DNA from: Bactrocera neohumeralis
Lineage: Eukaryota; Arthropoda; Insecta; Diptera; Tephritidae
Assembly: GCF_024586455.1 (NCBI RefSeq)
Contig: NW_026089624.1
Span: forward strand, 19,249,341-19,313,340
Reading direction: 5' to 3'
Length of the DNA: 64,000 nucleotides
Under the pieces are notes generated by a model. That model was not told the origin of the DNA, ran no database searches, and saw only the letters and a list, made by a program, of their open reading frames with translations. Each line of letters starts with the position of its first letter. Position 1 is the first letter of the stretch. This document shows, in pieces, positions 28,151-40,199 of the stretch. The position numbers and the translations under genes are program-made.

Positions 28151-30470
28151 TCACCAACAAAAGTCGCAAGTAAAAACATTCAACATTAGCTGGACTAACT
28201 GTATAAATGCGTCCCAAAGCATCTGTTCGAAAAATACCTGGATAACCATCAACAGGTGTGCCTTGTTTGCGACGTTGAAATTTTTTTGTTGATGCAAAGT
28301 CCTGGAAAATTCATCAGTTTCACATAACTGAAAATAAGGTGTCAGTGTAGTTACTGGTGGCTCTACTATTCTTTGCTCGACATTTGCCGCAGTGTAGTAA
28401 ACACGTTGGCCGTTTTCAAGATGAACTGCCAAATGTACAACAACCGGATGTCTGTCATGAATTGAAAACGATAAAATACGACATACAGTTTCATTCGTAC
28501 TAATATAGCGCCCCATTTGGTACTGCAAAATTTCGTCATGATTATTCTCAGGAGCCACTCCAAAAACAGCCATATCGCTGCCCTTATTCACATACTTGCA
28601 AATATATTTGATTGATTTTACAGAACTGCAATATTCTACATTGATGTGAGCGTTGAACATTTTTGACAGCATCGGTGAGTACGGAACTATCCACCGGTTA
28701 TCGATTTCAACATCTTGATTTTTAATTTTAATTACAGTTGATTTACCGTTGTCTTCAGTTGATCGTCGACGATACTGTGGATATCCATCACCTCCTGTAA
28801 TTGTTTCAGCAATCAATTGCCTTGAAATCGGTACGATTAAAAATTCATCGCACTGACTTTTTTGTTGATTATTGACCTGTATTGCAAAAAATTAATTAGC
28901 GAATGAAAATGATTTATAAATCATATTTACCACATTCGCGTAAATTGCGGGAATTCCCGTCATTCATGTTTCCTTCAATAAAACAATTGCGGGAATTCCC
29001 GCGCTATTTGAATAGGGCTTTTCTACCGCTGCACATTTTTAGTGTTGGTAAAGTCGTGAACTACCATCCCTGACAGGCCAACCGCAATTCAAACAAATTT
29101 AATTTGGGAATCCCCGTTCAAAGTTAACGTGCCAGTCATTTATGGTTTGTTGAGGGGAAGTTTCAATAAAACGAAATGCGGGAAATCCCGACAAAAGTGC
29201 ATAGGAAATACATGTGGTAATGGCGGGAATTCCCTAATTTGTTCAGACTATTTAAAAAAATTAACCTGTAGAAAAAAGCGAGAATTCCCGCTCTTCAATT
29301 TTGTATGGAAAAATTAAGTGATTATTTGGCAGCCACCCGCTAAATTCAAATCAACACGAACGTGTTAAACAAAATAAAATGTATATGTACCAGTTGTTGG
29401 ATTTATCATTGGTATGTTGATGTGATAGCCATCGTCCCCTCTTCAAAACAAAATGGGGTATTGCAATGCATCATAACAGCGATGGAGTTCTGAAATACGT
29501 TGTAAACTCTCATTTCTACGATACAAAACAATGTCTCGTGACTGAAACTGTTCGCCAACCACAACAATGGCTACTTCATCAATCGTTGGTGCATTGAATC
29601 GTCTGGTGTGCTCCCCAATTGGTGTTTTATCGGCTTTTATTATGATTTTGTGGCCATCGGAGGGCATCCGTTCGGGTGCCACTTTAAACAATTTCACCAA
29701 TTCATTGTGTTGATGAAAAAATGTTTGCAATTCATTCACGATTGATCTTCTCGTATTCGTCGAAATTGCACAGCGCTTATTTAATTCTCGATTCTCACCA
29801 TCAATGAAATATATTTGCAAAAATTTATGATCACCATCTGGGAATGGTAGCAAAGACCCAGCTCTATGGTATATTTGACCTTGAATCTGTAACGGTCGAG
29901 AAATATATATAGATGATAACTGATCTTAATTTCTAAAAACATCGAACACAGGGACGGCACATAAATTAAAAATGATATTGCTAATTCACAAATCACCTTA
30001 AACGTCGGCATAAATCCATCTTTTATAATATTTGTAGCTCCAAAAGATGTCATTTGAAAGCATGAATTGTATTTTTGAATATTTAAGAGGAAATGCTTTG
30101 ACGTTGGCGAATTACCAAAAACCAATGAATGCAAAGGTTCTGGCGGAAGTTTGACTTTCCCACCAGCACAACACATGCCAGGCGTTTCGTTTATAAATTT
30201 AAATGCTTTGCAATGTATACATTCTATATTCATCTGGCCAATGTAGGCATACATGCTGTAATCAATGGTGGCATCGTAATTGAAAGCCGCTTGTTCCATT
30301 TGACGTATATCATAAACGGACGTACGCCCACGACGGTTTCTTGGTGCTTCACTATTACCCAAGTGAGTTCTCCGTCTGTGTCGTTGTGTTTCCATTTCAT
30401 TTCGTCGAACACGATCTTCTTCACTTTGTGATCTTCGATTTAACGCTGTAGCATTTGATTGACGTGAACG
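28151..30470 (-). pseudogene. Helitron N-terminal/Rep region, HUH site missing
   Basis: The 5' part (30470-29443) has a basic Arg/Ser-rich start, a cysteine cluster (IECIHCKAFKF...MCCAGGKV) and the Helitron-like N domain (LLPFPDGDHKFLQIYF, RMPSDGHKIII, RRFNAPTIDEVAIVV). A 110-base intron-like stretch (29996-29887, GTGATT...TTACAG) restores the frame. A stop replaces an expected Trp near 29445 (FxRGDDGYH). The 3' part (28816-28151) has TITGGDGYPQYRRRS, NRWIVPYSPMLSKMFNAHINVEYC and YICKYVNKGSDMA. Between 29443 and 28860 I find neither the two-histidine HUH motif nor the catalytic tyrosines. That stretch holds the palindrome cluster instead. Confidence 0.75.
28945..29292. promoter_or_regulatory. 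Cluster of six GGGAATTCCC-type (kappaB-like) palindromes
   Basis: GGGAATTCCC occurs at 28949-28958, 28991-29000 and 29225-29234. GGGAATCCCC is at 29106-29115, GGGAAATCCC at 29180-29189, and a one-mismatch GAGAATTCCC at 29280-29289. The first five fit the Rel/NF-kappaB consensus GGGRNNYYCC used by Dorsal, Dif and Relish in flies. Two sites share the flank caataaaac(a/g)a.ttgcggga, so the cluster grew partly by duplication. It lies in a non-coding stretch of the Helitron (intron or insertion). The motif match is seen in the sequence; a regulatory role is only inferred. Confidence 0.35.
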
Positions 30471-30512
30471 TCTGCCAACGTCTTGAACGTGACATTCTTT
30501 CAGTACAGTGTA

Positions 30513-33500
30513 TGACTAATTGAATTACATACATATTTAGTAATCGATACTAAATTCCGTAGAAATATGAACTTTACATATTTATGCTAGTTTGCCGTTT
30601 TAATGTTATTGGTGTTGTCATAGAGTTGTCATAAAGCTATAACCGCAATGCATTGTGAAAAATTCTACAATCTCATATATAGGTGTAAAATCGATTTTCC
30701 AGTATATACACATTCAACAATCGATTTCACGCTGCACAAAAATATGAACTTTACATATTTATACTAACTAGCCGTTTTGATGTTATTGGAGTTGTCATAA
30801 AGCTATAACCGCAATGCATTTGGAAAAATTGCACAATCTCATATATAGGTGTAAAATTGATTTTTTAGTACATACATATTATGCAATCGATATCAAGATG
30901 CGTAAAAATGTGAACTTTACATATTTATGCAAATTAGCCGTTTTGATGCTATTGGAGTTGTCATAGAGTTGTCATATTGCCATAAGCAATTTCACAATCT
31001 TATATTAAGGTGTAGAATCGATTTTTTATTACATACACATTCAACAATCGATATCAAGTTGCGTAAAAATATGAACTTTACATATTTAGCTAACTCGCCG
31101 TTTTGATGTTATTGGAGTTGTCATAGAGTTGTCGTATTGCCATAACGTCAGTGCATTTGGAAGAATTTCACAATTTTATATCAAGGTGTAAGATCAATTT
31201 TTCAGTATATACACATTCAACAATCGATATCAAGTTGCGTAAAAATATGAACTTTACATATTTATGCTAATTAGCCGTTTTGATGTTATTGGAGTTGTCA
31301 TAGAGTTGTCATAAAGCTATAACCGCAATGCATTTTGAAAAATTCTACAATTTCATATATAGGTGTAAGATCGATTTTTCAGTATATACACATTCAACAA
31401 TCGATATCAAGTTGCGTAAAAATATGAACTTTACATATTTATGCTAATTAGCCGTTTTGATGTTATTGGAGTTGTCATAGAGTTGTCATAGAGTTGTCGT
31501 ATTGCCATAACGCAATGCATTTGGAAAAATTCCACAATTTTATATATAGGTGTAAAATCGATTTTTCATTATATACACATTCAACAATCGATATCAAGTT
31601 GCGTAAAAATATGAACTTTTACATATTTATGCTAATTAGCCGTTTTGATGTTATTGGAGTTGTCATAAAGCTTCAACCGCAATGCATTTGGAAAAATTCC
31701 ACAATCTTATATATAAGTGTAAAATCGATTTTTTATTACATACATATTCCACAATCGATATCAAGTTGCGTAAAAATATGAACTTTACATATTTATGCTA
31801 ACTAGCCGTTTTGATGTTATTGGAGTTGTCATAGAGTTGTCATAAAGCTATAACCGCAATGCAATTTGAAAAATTCCACAACCTCAAATTTAGATGAAAT
31901 TCGATTTTTTATTACATACACATTTAACAATCGATATCAAGTTGCGTAATAATGTGAGATTTACATATTTATGCTATTTTGTCGTTCTGATGTTATTGGA
32001 GTTGTCATAAAGCTTCATAGCGACAGTGTATTTGGAGCAATGTAACATTCTTATATTAAAGTGTAGAATCGATTTTTTATTACATACACATTAAACAATC
32101 GATATCAAGTTGCGTAAAAATTTTAACTTTACATATTCATGCTAGTTAGCCGTTTTGATGTTATTGGAGTTGTCATAGAGTTGCTATAACAGCAATGCAA
32201 TTTGAAAAATTTCTCAATCTCATATTTAGGTGTAAAATCGATTTTTAATTACATACACATTTAGCAATCAAAACCAAGTTGCGTAAAAATACGAACTTTA
32301 TATATTTATACTAACCAGCCGTTCTGATGTTATTGGAGTTGTCATAAAGCTTCAACCGCAATGCATTTGGAAAAATTGCACAATCTTACATATAGGTGTA
32401 AAATTGATTTTTTATAAACATAACACATTTGGAAAAATTCAACAATCGATATATAGGTGTAAAAGTTGCATACATAAAAATCGATATCAAGTTGATGAAC
32501 TTTACATATTTATGCTAATTAGCCGTTTTGATGTTATTGGAGTTGTCATAGAGTTGTCATAGAGTTGTCGTATAGCCCTAATGACAGTATATTTGGAGCA
32601 ATTTCACAATTTTATATTAAGGTGTAAAATCGATTTTCTAGTATATACACATTCAACAATCGATTTCAAGCTGCATAAAAATATGAACTTTACATATTTA
32701 TACTAATTAGCCGTTTTGATGTTATTGGAGTTGTCATAGAGTTGTCATAAAGCTATAACCGCAATGCATTTTGAAAAATTCTACAATTTCATATATAGGT
32801 TTAAAACGGATTTTTCAGTATATACACTTTCAACAATCGATATCAAGTTGCGTAGAAGTATGAACTTTACATATTTATGCTAATTAGCCGTTTTGATGCT
32901 ATATGTCATAGAGTTGTCGTAAAGCCATATTGACAGTACATTTAGAAATATACCACAAATTTATAGATAGGTGTAAAATCGATTTTTTAGTACATACACA
33001 TTAAGCAATCGATATCAAGATGCGTAAAATAATGAACTTTACATATTTATGCTAATTAGCCGTTTTGATGTTAGTTGTCATAGAGTTGTCATAAAGCTAT
33101 AACCGCAATGCATTTTGAAAAATTCTACAATTTCATATATAGGTGTAAGATCGCTTTTCCAGTATATACACATTCAACAATCGATTTCAAGCTGCATAAA
33201 AATATGAACTTTACAAATTTATACTAATCAGCCGTTTTGATGTTATTGGAGTTGTCATAGAGTTGTCATAAAGCCATAACCGCAATGCATTTGAAAAATT
33301 TGCACAATTTATATATAGGTGTAAATCGATTTTTTATATACACATTCAACAATCGATTTCAAGCTGCATAAAAATATGAACTTTACATATTCACGCTAGT
33401 TAGCCGTTTTGATGTTATTGGAGTTGTCATAGAGTTGTCATATAGCCATAACGCAATGCATTTTGAAAAATTCACAATTTCATATATAGGTGTAAAATCG

Positions 33501-36500
33501 ATTTTTTATTACATACACATTTAACAATCGATATCAAGTTGCGTAATAATGTGAGACTTTACATATTTATGCTAATTAGCCGTTTTGATGTTATTGGAGT
33601 TGTCATAAAGCTTCATAAATAACCGCAATGCATTTGGAAAAAATGAACAATCTTATATTTAGGTGTAAAATCGATTTTTTATTACAAACATATTCAACAA
33701 TCGATATCAAGTTGCATAAAAATATGAACTTTACATATTTATGCTAATTAGCCGTTTTGATGTTATTGGAGTTGTCATAGAGTTGTCGTATATAGCCATA
33801 ACGTCAATGCATTTTGAAAAATTCCACAATTTTATAGATCGTTATAAAATCGATTTTTTAGTACATACACACTTAGCAATCGATATCAAGTTGCGTAAAA
33901 ATATTAATTTTACATATTTATGCTAATTAGCCGTTTTGATATTATTGGAGTTGTCATAAAGCTATAACCGCAATGCATTTGGAAAAATTGCACAATTTAT
34001 ATATAGGTGTAAAATTGATTTTTTACTACATACATACATATTCAACAATCGATATCAAGTTGCGTAAAAATATGAACTTTACATATTTATGCTAATCAGC
34101 CGTTTTGATGTTATTGGAGTTGTCATAGAGTTGTCGTAAAGCTATAACCGCAATGCATTTTGAAAAATTCTAAAATTTCATATATAGGTGTAAGCTCGAT
34201 TTTTCAGTATATACACATTCAACAATCGATATCAAGTTGCGTAAAAATATGAACTTTACATATTTATGCTAATTAGCCGTTTTGATGTTATTGGAGTTGT
34301 CATAGAGTTGTCATAAAGCTATAACCGCAATGCATTTTGAAAAATTCTGCAATTTCTTATATAGGTGTAATATCGATTTTTTAGTACATACACATTCAAC
34401 AATCGATATCAAGTTGCGTAAAAATATGAACTTTACATATTTATGCTAATTAGCCGTTTTGATGTTATTGGAGTTGTCATAGAGTTGTCATAAAGCTATA
34501 ACCGCAATGCATTTTGAAAAATTCTGCAATTTCTTATATAGGTGTAATATCGATTTTTCAGTATATACACATTCAACAATCGATTTCAAGCTGCATAAAA
34601 ATGTGAACTTTACATATTTATGCTAATTAGCCGTTTTGATGTTATTAGTTGTCATAGAGTTGTCATAAAGCCATAACGCAATGCATTTGGAAAAATTCCA
34701 CAATTTTTATATAGGTGTAAAATCGATTTTTTATATACATACACATTCAACAATCGATATCAAGTTGCGTAAAAATATGAACTTTACTTATTTATGCTAA
34801 TTAGCCGTTTTGATGTTATTGGAGTTGTCATAGAGTTGTCATAAAGCTATAACCGCAATGCACTTTGGAAAAATTCCACAATTTCATATATAGGCGTAAG
34901 ATCGATTTTTCAGTACATACACATTCAACAATGCTAATTAGCCGTTTTGATGATCAACGGCTTTTGCTGTTGTTGGAGTTGTCATAGAGTTGTCATAAAG
35001 CTATAACCGCAATGCATTTGGAAAAATTCCACAATCTCATATATAGGTGTAAAATCGATTTTTTAGTACATTCACATTTAGTAATCGATATCACGTTGCA
35101 TAAAAATGTGAACTTTACATATTTATGCTAATTAGCCGATTTGATGTTATTGGAGTTGTCATAGAGTTGTCATATAGCCATAACTTCAATGCATTTTGAA
35201 AAATTCCACAAAATCCTGTTTAGGTTTAAAATCGATTTTTTATTACATTCACATTTAGCAATCGATATCGAGTTGCGTAATAATGTGATTTTACATATTT
35301 ATGCTAATTATGCATTCTGATGTTATTGGAGTTGTCATAAAGCTTCAACCGCAATGCATTTGGAAAAATTGCACAATATTATACATAGGTGTAAAATTGA
35401 TTTTTTATTACATACATATTCAACAATCGATATCGAGTTGCGTACAAATGTGAACTTTACATATTTGTGCTAGTTAGCCGTTTTGATGTTATTATAGTTG
35501 TCAAAGAGTTGTCATATAGCCATAACTTCAGTGCATTTTGAAAAATTTCACAGTTTTATAGATCGGTGTAAAATCGATTTTTTATTACATACGCATTTAG
35601 CAATCGATATCAAGTTGCGTAAAAATACGAACTTTTTATATTTATACTAACAAGCCGTTCTGATGTTATTGGAGTTGTCATAAAGCTTCAACCGCAATGC
35701 ATTTGGAAAAGTTGCACAATCTTATATATATGTGTAAAATTGATTTTTTATTACACACATATTCAACAATCGATATCAAGTTGCGTAAAAATATGAACTT
35801 TACATATTTATGCTAATCAGCCGTTTTGATGTTATTGGAGTTGTCATAGAGTTGTCGTAAAGCTATAACCGCAATGCATTTTGAAAAATTCCACAATCTC
35901 ATATTTGGGTGTAAAATCCATTTTTTACACATTAAGCAATCCATATCGACGTAAAAATTGAACTTCACATATTTATGCTAATTAGCCGATTTGATGTTAT
36001 TGGAGTTGTCATAAAGCTTCAACCGCAATGCATTTGGAAAAATTGCACAATCTTATATATAGGTGTAAAATTGATTTTTTATTACATACATATTCAACAA
36101 TCGATATCAAGTTGCATAAAAATATGAACTTTACATATTTATGCTAATTAGCCGTTTTGATGTTATTGGAGTTGTCATAGAGTTGTCATATTGCCATAGC
36201 CCTCAATGCATTTGGAAAAATTCCGCAATCTTATATTTAGGTATAATGTCGATATTCTTGTACATACACATTTAGCAATCGATATCAAGTTGCGTAAAAA
36301 TATGAACTTTTCAAATTTATGCTAATTAGCCGTTTTGATGTTATTGTAGTTGTCATAGAGTTGTCATAAAGCTATAACCGCAATGCATTTTGAAAAATTC
36401 TACAATTTCATATATAGGTGTAAGCTCGATTTTTCAGTATATACACATTCAACAATCGATATCAAGTTGCATAAAAATATGAACTTTACATATTTATTCT

Positions 36501-38485
36501 AATTAGCCGTTTTGATGTTATTGGAGTTGTCATAGAGTTGTCGTATTGCCATAACGTCAGTGCATTTGGAAGAATTCCACAATTTTATATCAAGGTGTAA
36601 GATCGATTTTTTAGTACATACACGTTTAGCAATCGATATCAAGTTGCATAAAAATATGAACTTTACATATTTATGCTAATTAGCCGTTTTGATGTTATTT
36701 GAGTTGTCATAGAGTTGTCATAAAGCTATAACCGCAATGCATTTTGAAAAATTCTACAATTTCTTATATAGGTGTAATATCGATTTTTCAGTATATACAC
36801 ATTCAACAATCGATATCAAGTTGCGTAAAAATATGAACTTTACATATTTATGCTAATTAGCCGTTTTGATGTTATTGAAGTTGTCATAGAGTTGTCGTAA
36901 AGCCATAGCGACAGTGTATTTGGAAAAATTCCACAATCTCATATATAGGTGTAAAATCAATTTTTTAGTACATATATATTCAACCAATCGATATCAAGTT
37001 GCGTAAAAATGTGAACTTTACATATTTATGCTAATTAGCCGTTTTGATGTTATTGGAGTTGTCATAGAGTTGTCATAAAGCAATAACGCAATGCATTTTG
37101 AAAAATTCACAATTTTATATATAGGTGTAAAATCGATTTTTTATATACATACACATTCAACAATCGATATCAAGTTGCGTAAAAATATGAACTTTACATA
37201 TTTATGCTAACTAGCCGTTTTGATGTTATTGGAGTTGTCATAGAGTTGTCATAAAGCTATAACCGCAATGCAATTTGAAAAATTCCACAACCTCAAATTT
37301 AGATGAAAATCGATTTTTTATTACATACACATTTAGCAATCGATATCAAGTTGCGTAAAAATATTAAATTTTCATATTTATTCTAAGTAGCCGTTTTGAT
37401 GTTATTGGAGTTGTCATAAAGCTATAAAAGCAATGCATTTGGAAAATTCCAGAATTTTATATTAAGGTGTAAAATCGATTTTTTAGTACATACACATTAA
37501 CAATCGATATCAAGTTGCGTAAAAATTTTAACTTTACATATTCATGCTAGTTAGCCGTTTTGATGTTATTGAAGTTGTCATAGAGTTGTCATAAAGCTAT
37601 AACCGCAATGCATTTTGAAAAATTCCACAATTTCATATTTAGGTTCAAAAAAATCGATTTTTTATCAATACATTCACATTTCAAAATCAATCGATATCGA
37701 GTTGCGTAAAAATATGAACTTTACATATTTATGCTAATTAGCCGTTTTGATGTTATTGGAGTTGTCATAAAGATGTAACCGCAATGAATTTTGAATAAAT
37801 GCACAATCTAATATGCAGGTGAAAAATTGATTTTTTATTACATACACATTTAGCAATTGATATTAAGTTGCGTAAAAATATGAACTTTACATATTTATGC
37901 TAATTAGCCGTTTTGATCTTATTGGAGTTGTCATAAACGATCTCATATTGCACAATCTTATATATAGGTGTAAAATTGATTTTTTATTACATCCATATTC
38001 AACAACCGATATCAAGTTGCATAAAAATATGAACTTTACATATTCATGCTAGTTAGCCGTTTTGATGTTATTGGAGTTGTCATAGAGTTGTCATATAGCC
38101 ATAACTTCAATGCATTTTGAAAAATTCCACAATCTTATTTTTAGGTGTAAAATCGGACACTCACACACTCTTAGCATTCGATATCAAGTTGCGTAAAAAT
38201 GTGAACTTTACATATTTATGCTAATTAGCCGTTCTGATGTTATTGGAGTTGTCATAAAGATTCAACCGCAATGCATTTGGAAAAATTCCACAATCTTATT
38301 TTTAGGTGTAAAATCGATTTTTTATTACATACATATTAAGTAATCGATATTAAGTTCCGTAGAAATATGAACTTTACATATTTATGCTAATTAGCCGTTT
38401 TGATATTATTGGAGTTGTCATAGAGTTGTCATAAAGCTATAACCGCAATGCATTTTGAAAAATTCCACAATCTTATATATGGGTG
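30513..38485 (+). repeat. Satellite array A, ~177-bp monomers
   Basis: About 45 head-to-tail monomers, all in one orientation. A typical unit runs gccgttttgatgttattgg, agttgtcatagagttgtcat, aaagctataaccgcaatgca, ttttgaaaaattccacaat, a ggtgtaaaatcgatttttta block, acacattcaacaatcgat, atcaagttgcgtaaaaatat and actttacatatttatgctaa. Lengths vary from about 165 to 190, mostly from loss or gain of an 11-base agagttgtcat duplicate. Two AATCGAT sites about 30 bases apart occur in most units. No coding capacity; frames through it are chance. A rearranged unit lies at 34930-34990. Confidence 0.95.
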
Positions 38486-40199
38486 TACAATAGGGTGGGT
38501 CGATTCCGGACTTTTTTCGATTCGGGATTTCTAATAGTGCGTAAAAGTTGCCTTAGTACTTCCTGATTCCAATGCAACTTTCTGTTTTGAGAGCGGATTG
38601 CATCTTCAACCCCAACTCCGGCCTTGAAATTTCTTAAATTCGCCTTAAATCGTGAAATTGTCTACCCAGCGCCTGAAATACGAATATCTCATGGCAAAAT
38701 GTATAAAACAAAAGTTATTTGTCACGTCATTTGCTACCGAAATGGTATATGTGATCATGGCCGTAGGACAAACCGTTCCCGAGATACGAGCCAAGCCCCA
38801 CCCAAACAACCAACCATATGTCAGGCTTGTTTTAGTCTGAATCTGTGTCAAATTTATTGATAAAATCAGATTTTGTACTAAACTTTGGCACTTGATGCCT
38901 AGATTTCAGTGTAGAGCGTATAAAACGATCACGAGGTTGGGGGCCAATAACTTTAGAAGATGCCTCTGTCACCAGTTTGACGGTTCTCTCAACTGCCACG
39001 GTGTGAGAGGGGAATTCACTAAATTTCCATACCTCTGCAGTGTCTCCCGACAGCCCTTTTATGAGTTCTTCGTTAGAAACTGAACAAAGAATTGGTAAAA
39101 CAGTCAAGGTAATAGTCTTCCAGTTAATCATATCGTAATAATTATTAGCTTTGAAATTCAGCTTTGGCCCTTTATTACATCTAACCCTTCCATTTACAGT
39201 GTCAGACTCTGCTTCTCTGGCTGCCAGAAGACGGTCACGGGCCGAATTTCTGACTTCTATCCGTTCGTCAGTCATCATATTAAGGATAATGTTTTCTGGA
39301 AGAGCAAAGAAAGCATTCTGTTGAATGAATGATTTGACAACCTTGCGCAGTTTAGCAGGTAAGTATCTCGACCTTTGAATTGCAGCATAGAGATGGCGCG
39401 AGCCATCTTTGATTGAACTGTTGAATCTTATTGAGAACCACAAAGGTGAGTAAACTGTAAGAATGTACTTGACCAAAATCTTTATTTCCTTTGTTGGTTT
39501 GTCAGTAGAAATGTATAATCGCAGAATTCTATTTGCACATGTTACCTGGATGCATCGACGCTAAATCGGAGGAACATTGACTGGAAATAACAGCTTCTGA
39601 TATTTTATAGAGATAAGCTTGGTCTGTGCTAAGTTGGGTCGGATTAATGACCTCACAAGGTAATATAGCTTGCGTCTCATCCTCAGCTGACCCGGAAGGA
39701 GAGGTGACGTGGCCAAAGTAATGACAACCAGGTTCCGCTGTAAGAGAAATATGTTTCTCTTTGACAGTGTCGCGGTAGTACTTTTCACCTTCGCTGACAT
39801 GTGTAAGTGTATTGTCTTTGCGGCCGTCAAAATACAGCCCATATACAGAGTCAATACTCTCGGTGTTTTGGAGCTTAATTCCAACACTTTTTTTTGCCCG
39901 ACTAAACTTGCATTTGTCAGTGACAAAGCTAGCCTGATCCTCTGTTATCAAACCTGCTTTTTTGGCATCCAGAAAAGCAGATGAAACAATCAAGGCCGGA
40001 CAATGCATTTACAAGCAGCGATGTCAAATAATTTTCCGGCAGAAGAGACAAAGTCGTCTCTTTTAGAGCTCAAACCTATTGGGTTCCTAAAAAACATTTG
40101 TTTAAGAGTCAGAAATTTCTTATAGTGTGTGGTGAGCATTTGTGCAACTCTGGTGTGTGAAACTATCGGAATAGATGGCTTTTTGAAAGTATTTTCAAC
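38486..40199 (-). mobile_element. Unassigned TE with a large transposase-like protein, left end visible
   Basis: Satellite stops at gggtgtacaa and a new sequence begins, tagggtgggtcgattccgg, which looks like a terminal sequence. A minus-strand protein follows (40199 to ~38832). The right side is cut by the foldback element at 40200. The superfamily is not clear to me: the protein is of a type I recall as common in arthropod genomes but without a firm assignment. It is distinct from all other TEs in the window. Confidence 0.5.
38832..40199 (-). pseudogene. Conserved TE-type protein of unknown superfamily, broken
   Basis: Two large minus frames (40008-39529 and 39476-38832) join with a frameshift near 39535. 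The frame extends upstream to 40199 (RVAQMLTTHYKKFLTLKQ, FDIAACKCIV). Features seen are a Cys pair in AACKC, VYGLYFDGRKDNTLTHV, EPGCHYFGHVTSPSG, TQLSTDQAYLYKI, ILTVYSPLWFSI, FALPENIILNMMTDER, and near the C-terminus FPSHTVAVERTVKLVTEAS and DRFIRSTLKSRH. The acidic-residue and HT.AVE patterns could be an RNase H-fold transposase, but I cannot align a DDE triad. A gap in the expected order after DETQAILPC suggests an internal deletion. Function is not claimed. Confidence 0.55.

Larger units (their letters stand above)
26204..30512 (-). mobile_element. Helitron, degenerate
   Basis: Minus-strand coding order is an N-terminal Arg-rich region with Helitron-like N domain, Rep-side domain, then a PIF1-type helicase. 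The left end reads, on the minus strand, cgcgccgggtaacgCTAG followed by T. This is the CTAG terminus expected for a Helitron 3' end, and it sits exactly where satellite sequence stops. The right (5') end lies near 30512, just before satellite resumes at gaattacatac. A canonical 5' TC inside an AT target is not clear, so the 5' end may be truncated. Stops, frameshifts and loss of the HUH region make it defective. Confidence 0.8.

Noticed and set aside
31494..31781. Open frames across satellite monomers (also 33741-33926, 42736-43011, 48193-48543, 61676-62014, 62232-62654)
   Set aside because: The frame simply repeats with each monomer (for example FTYLC..L, FHNFI.R.KI); it is broken in most monomers, so no coding selection is visible.
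30513..38485. CRISPR-like or rDNA spacer repeat
   Set aside because: Units are contiguous, diverged 177-base monomers without unique spacers or any rRNA sequence.
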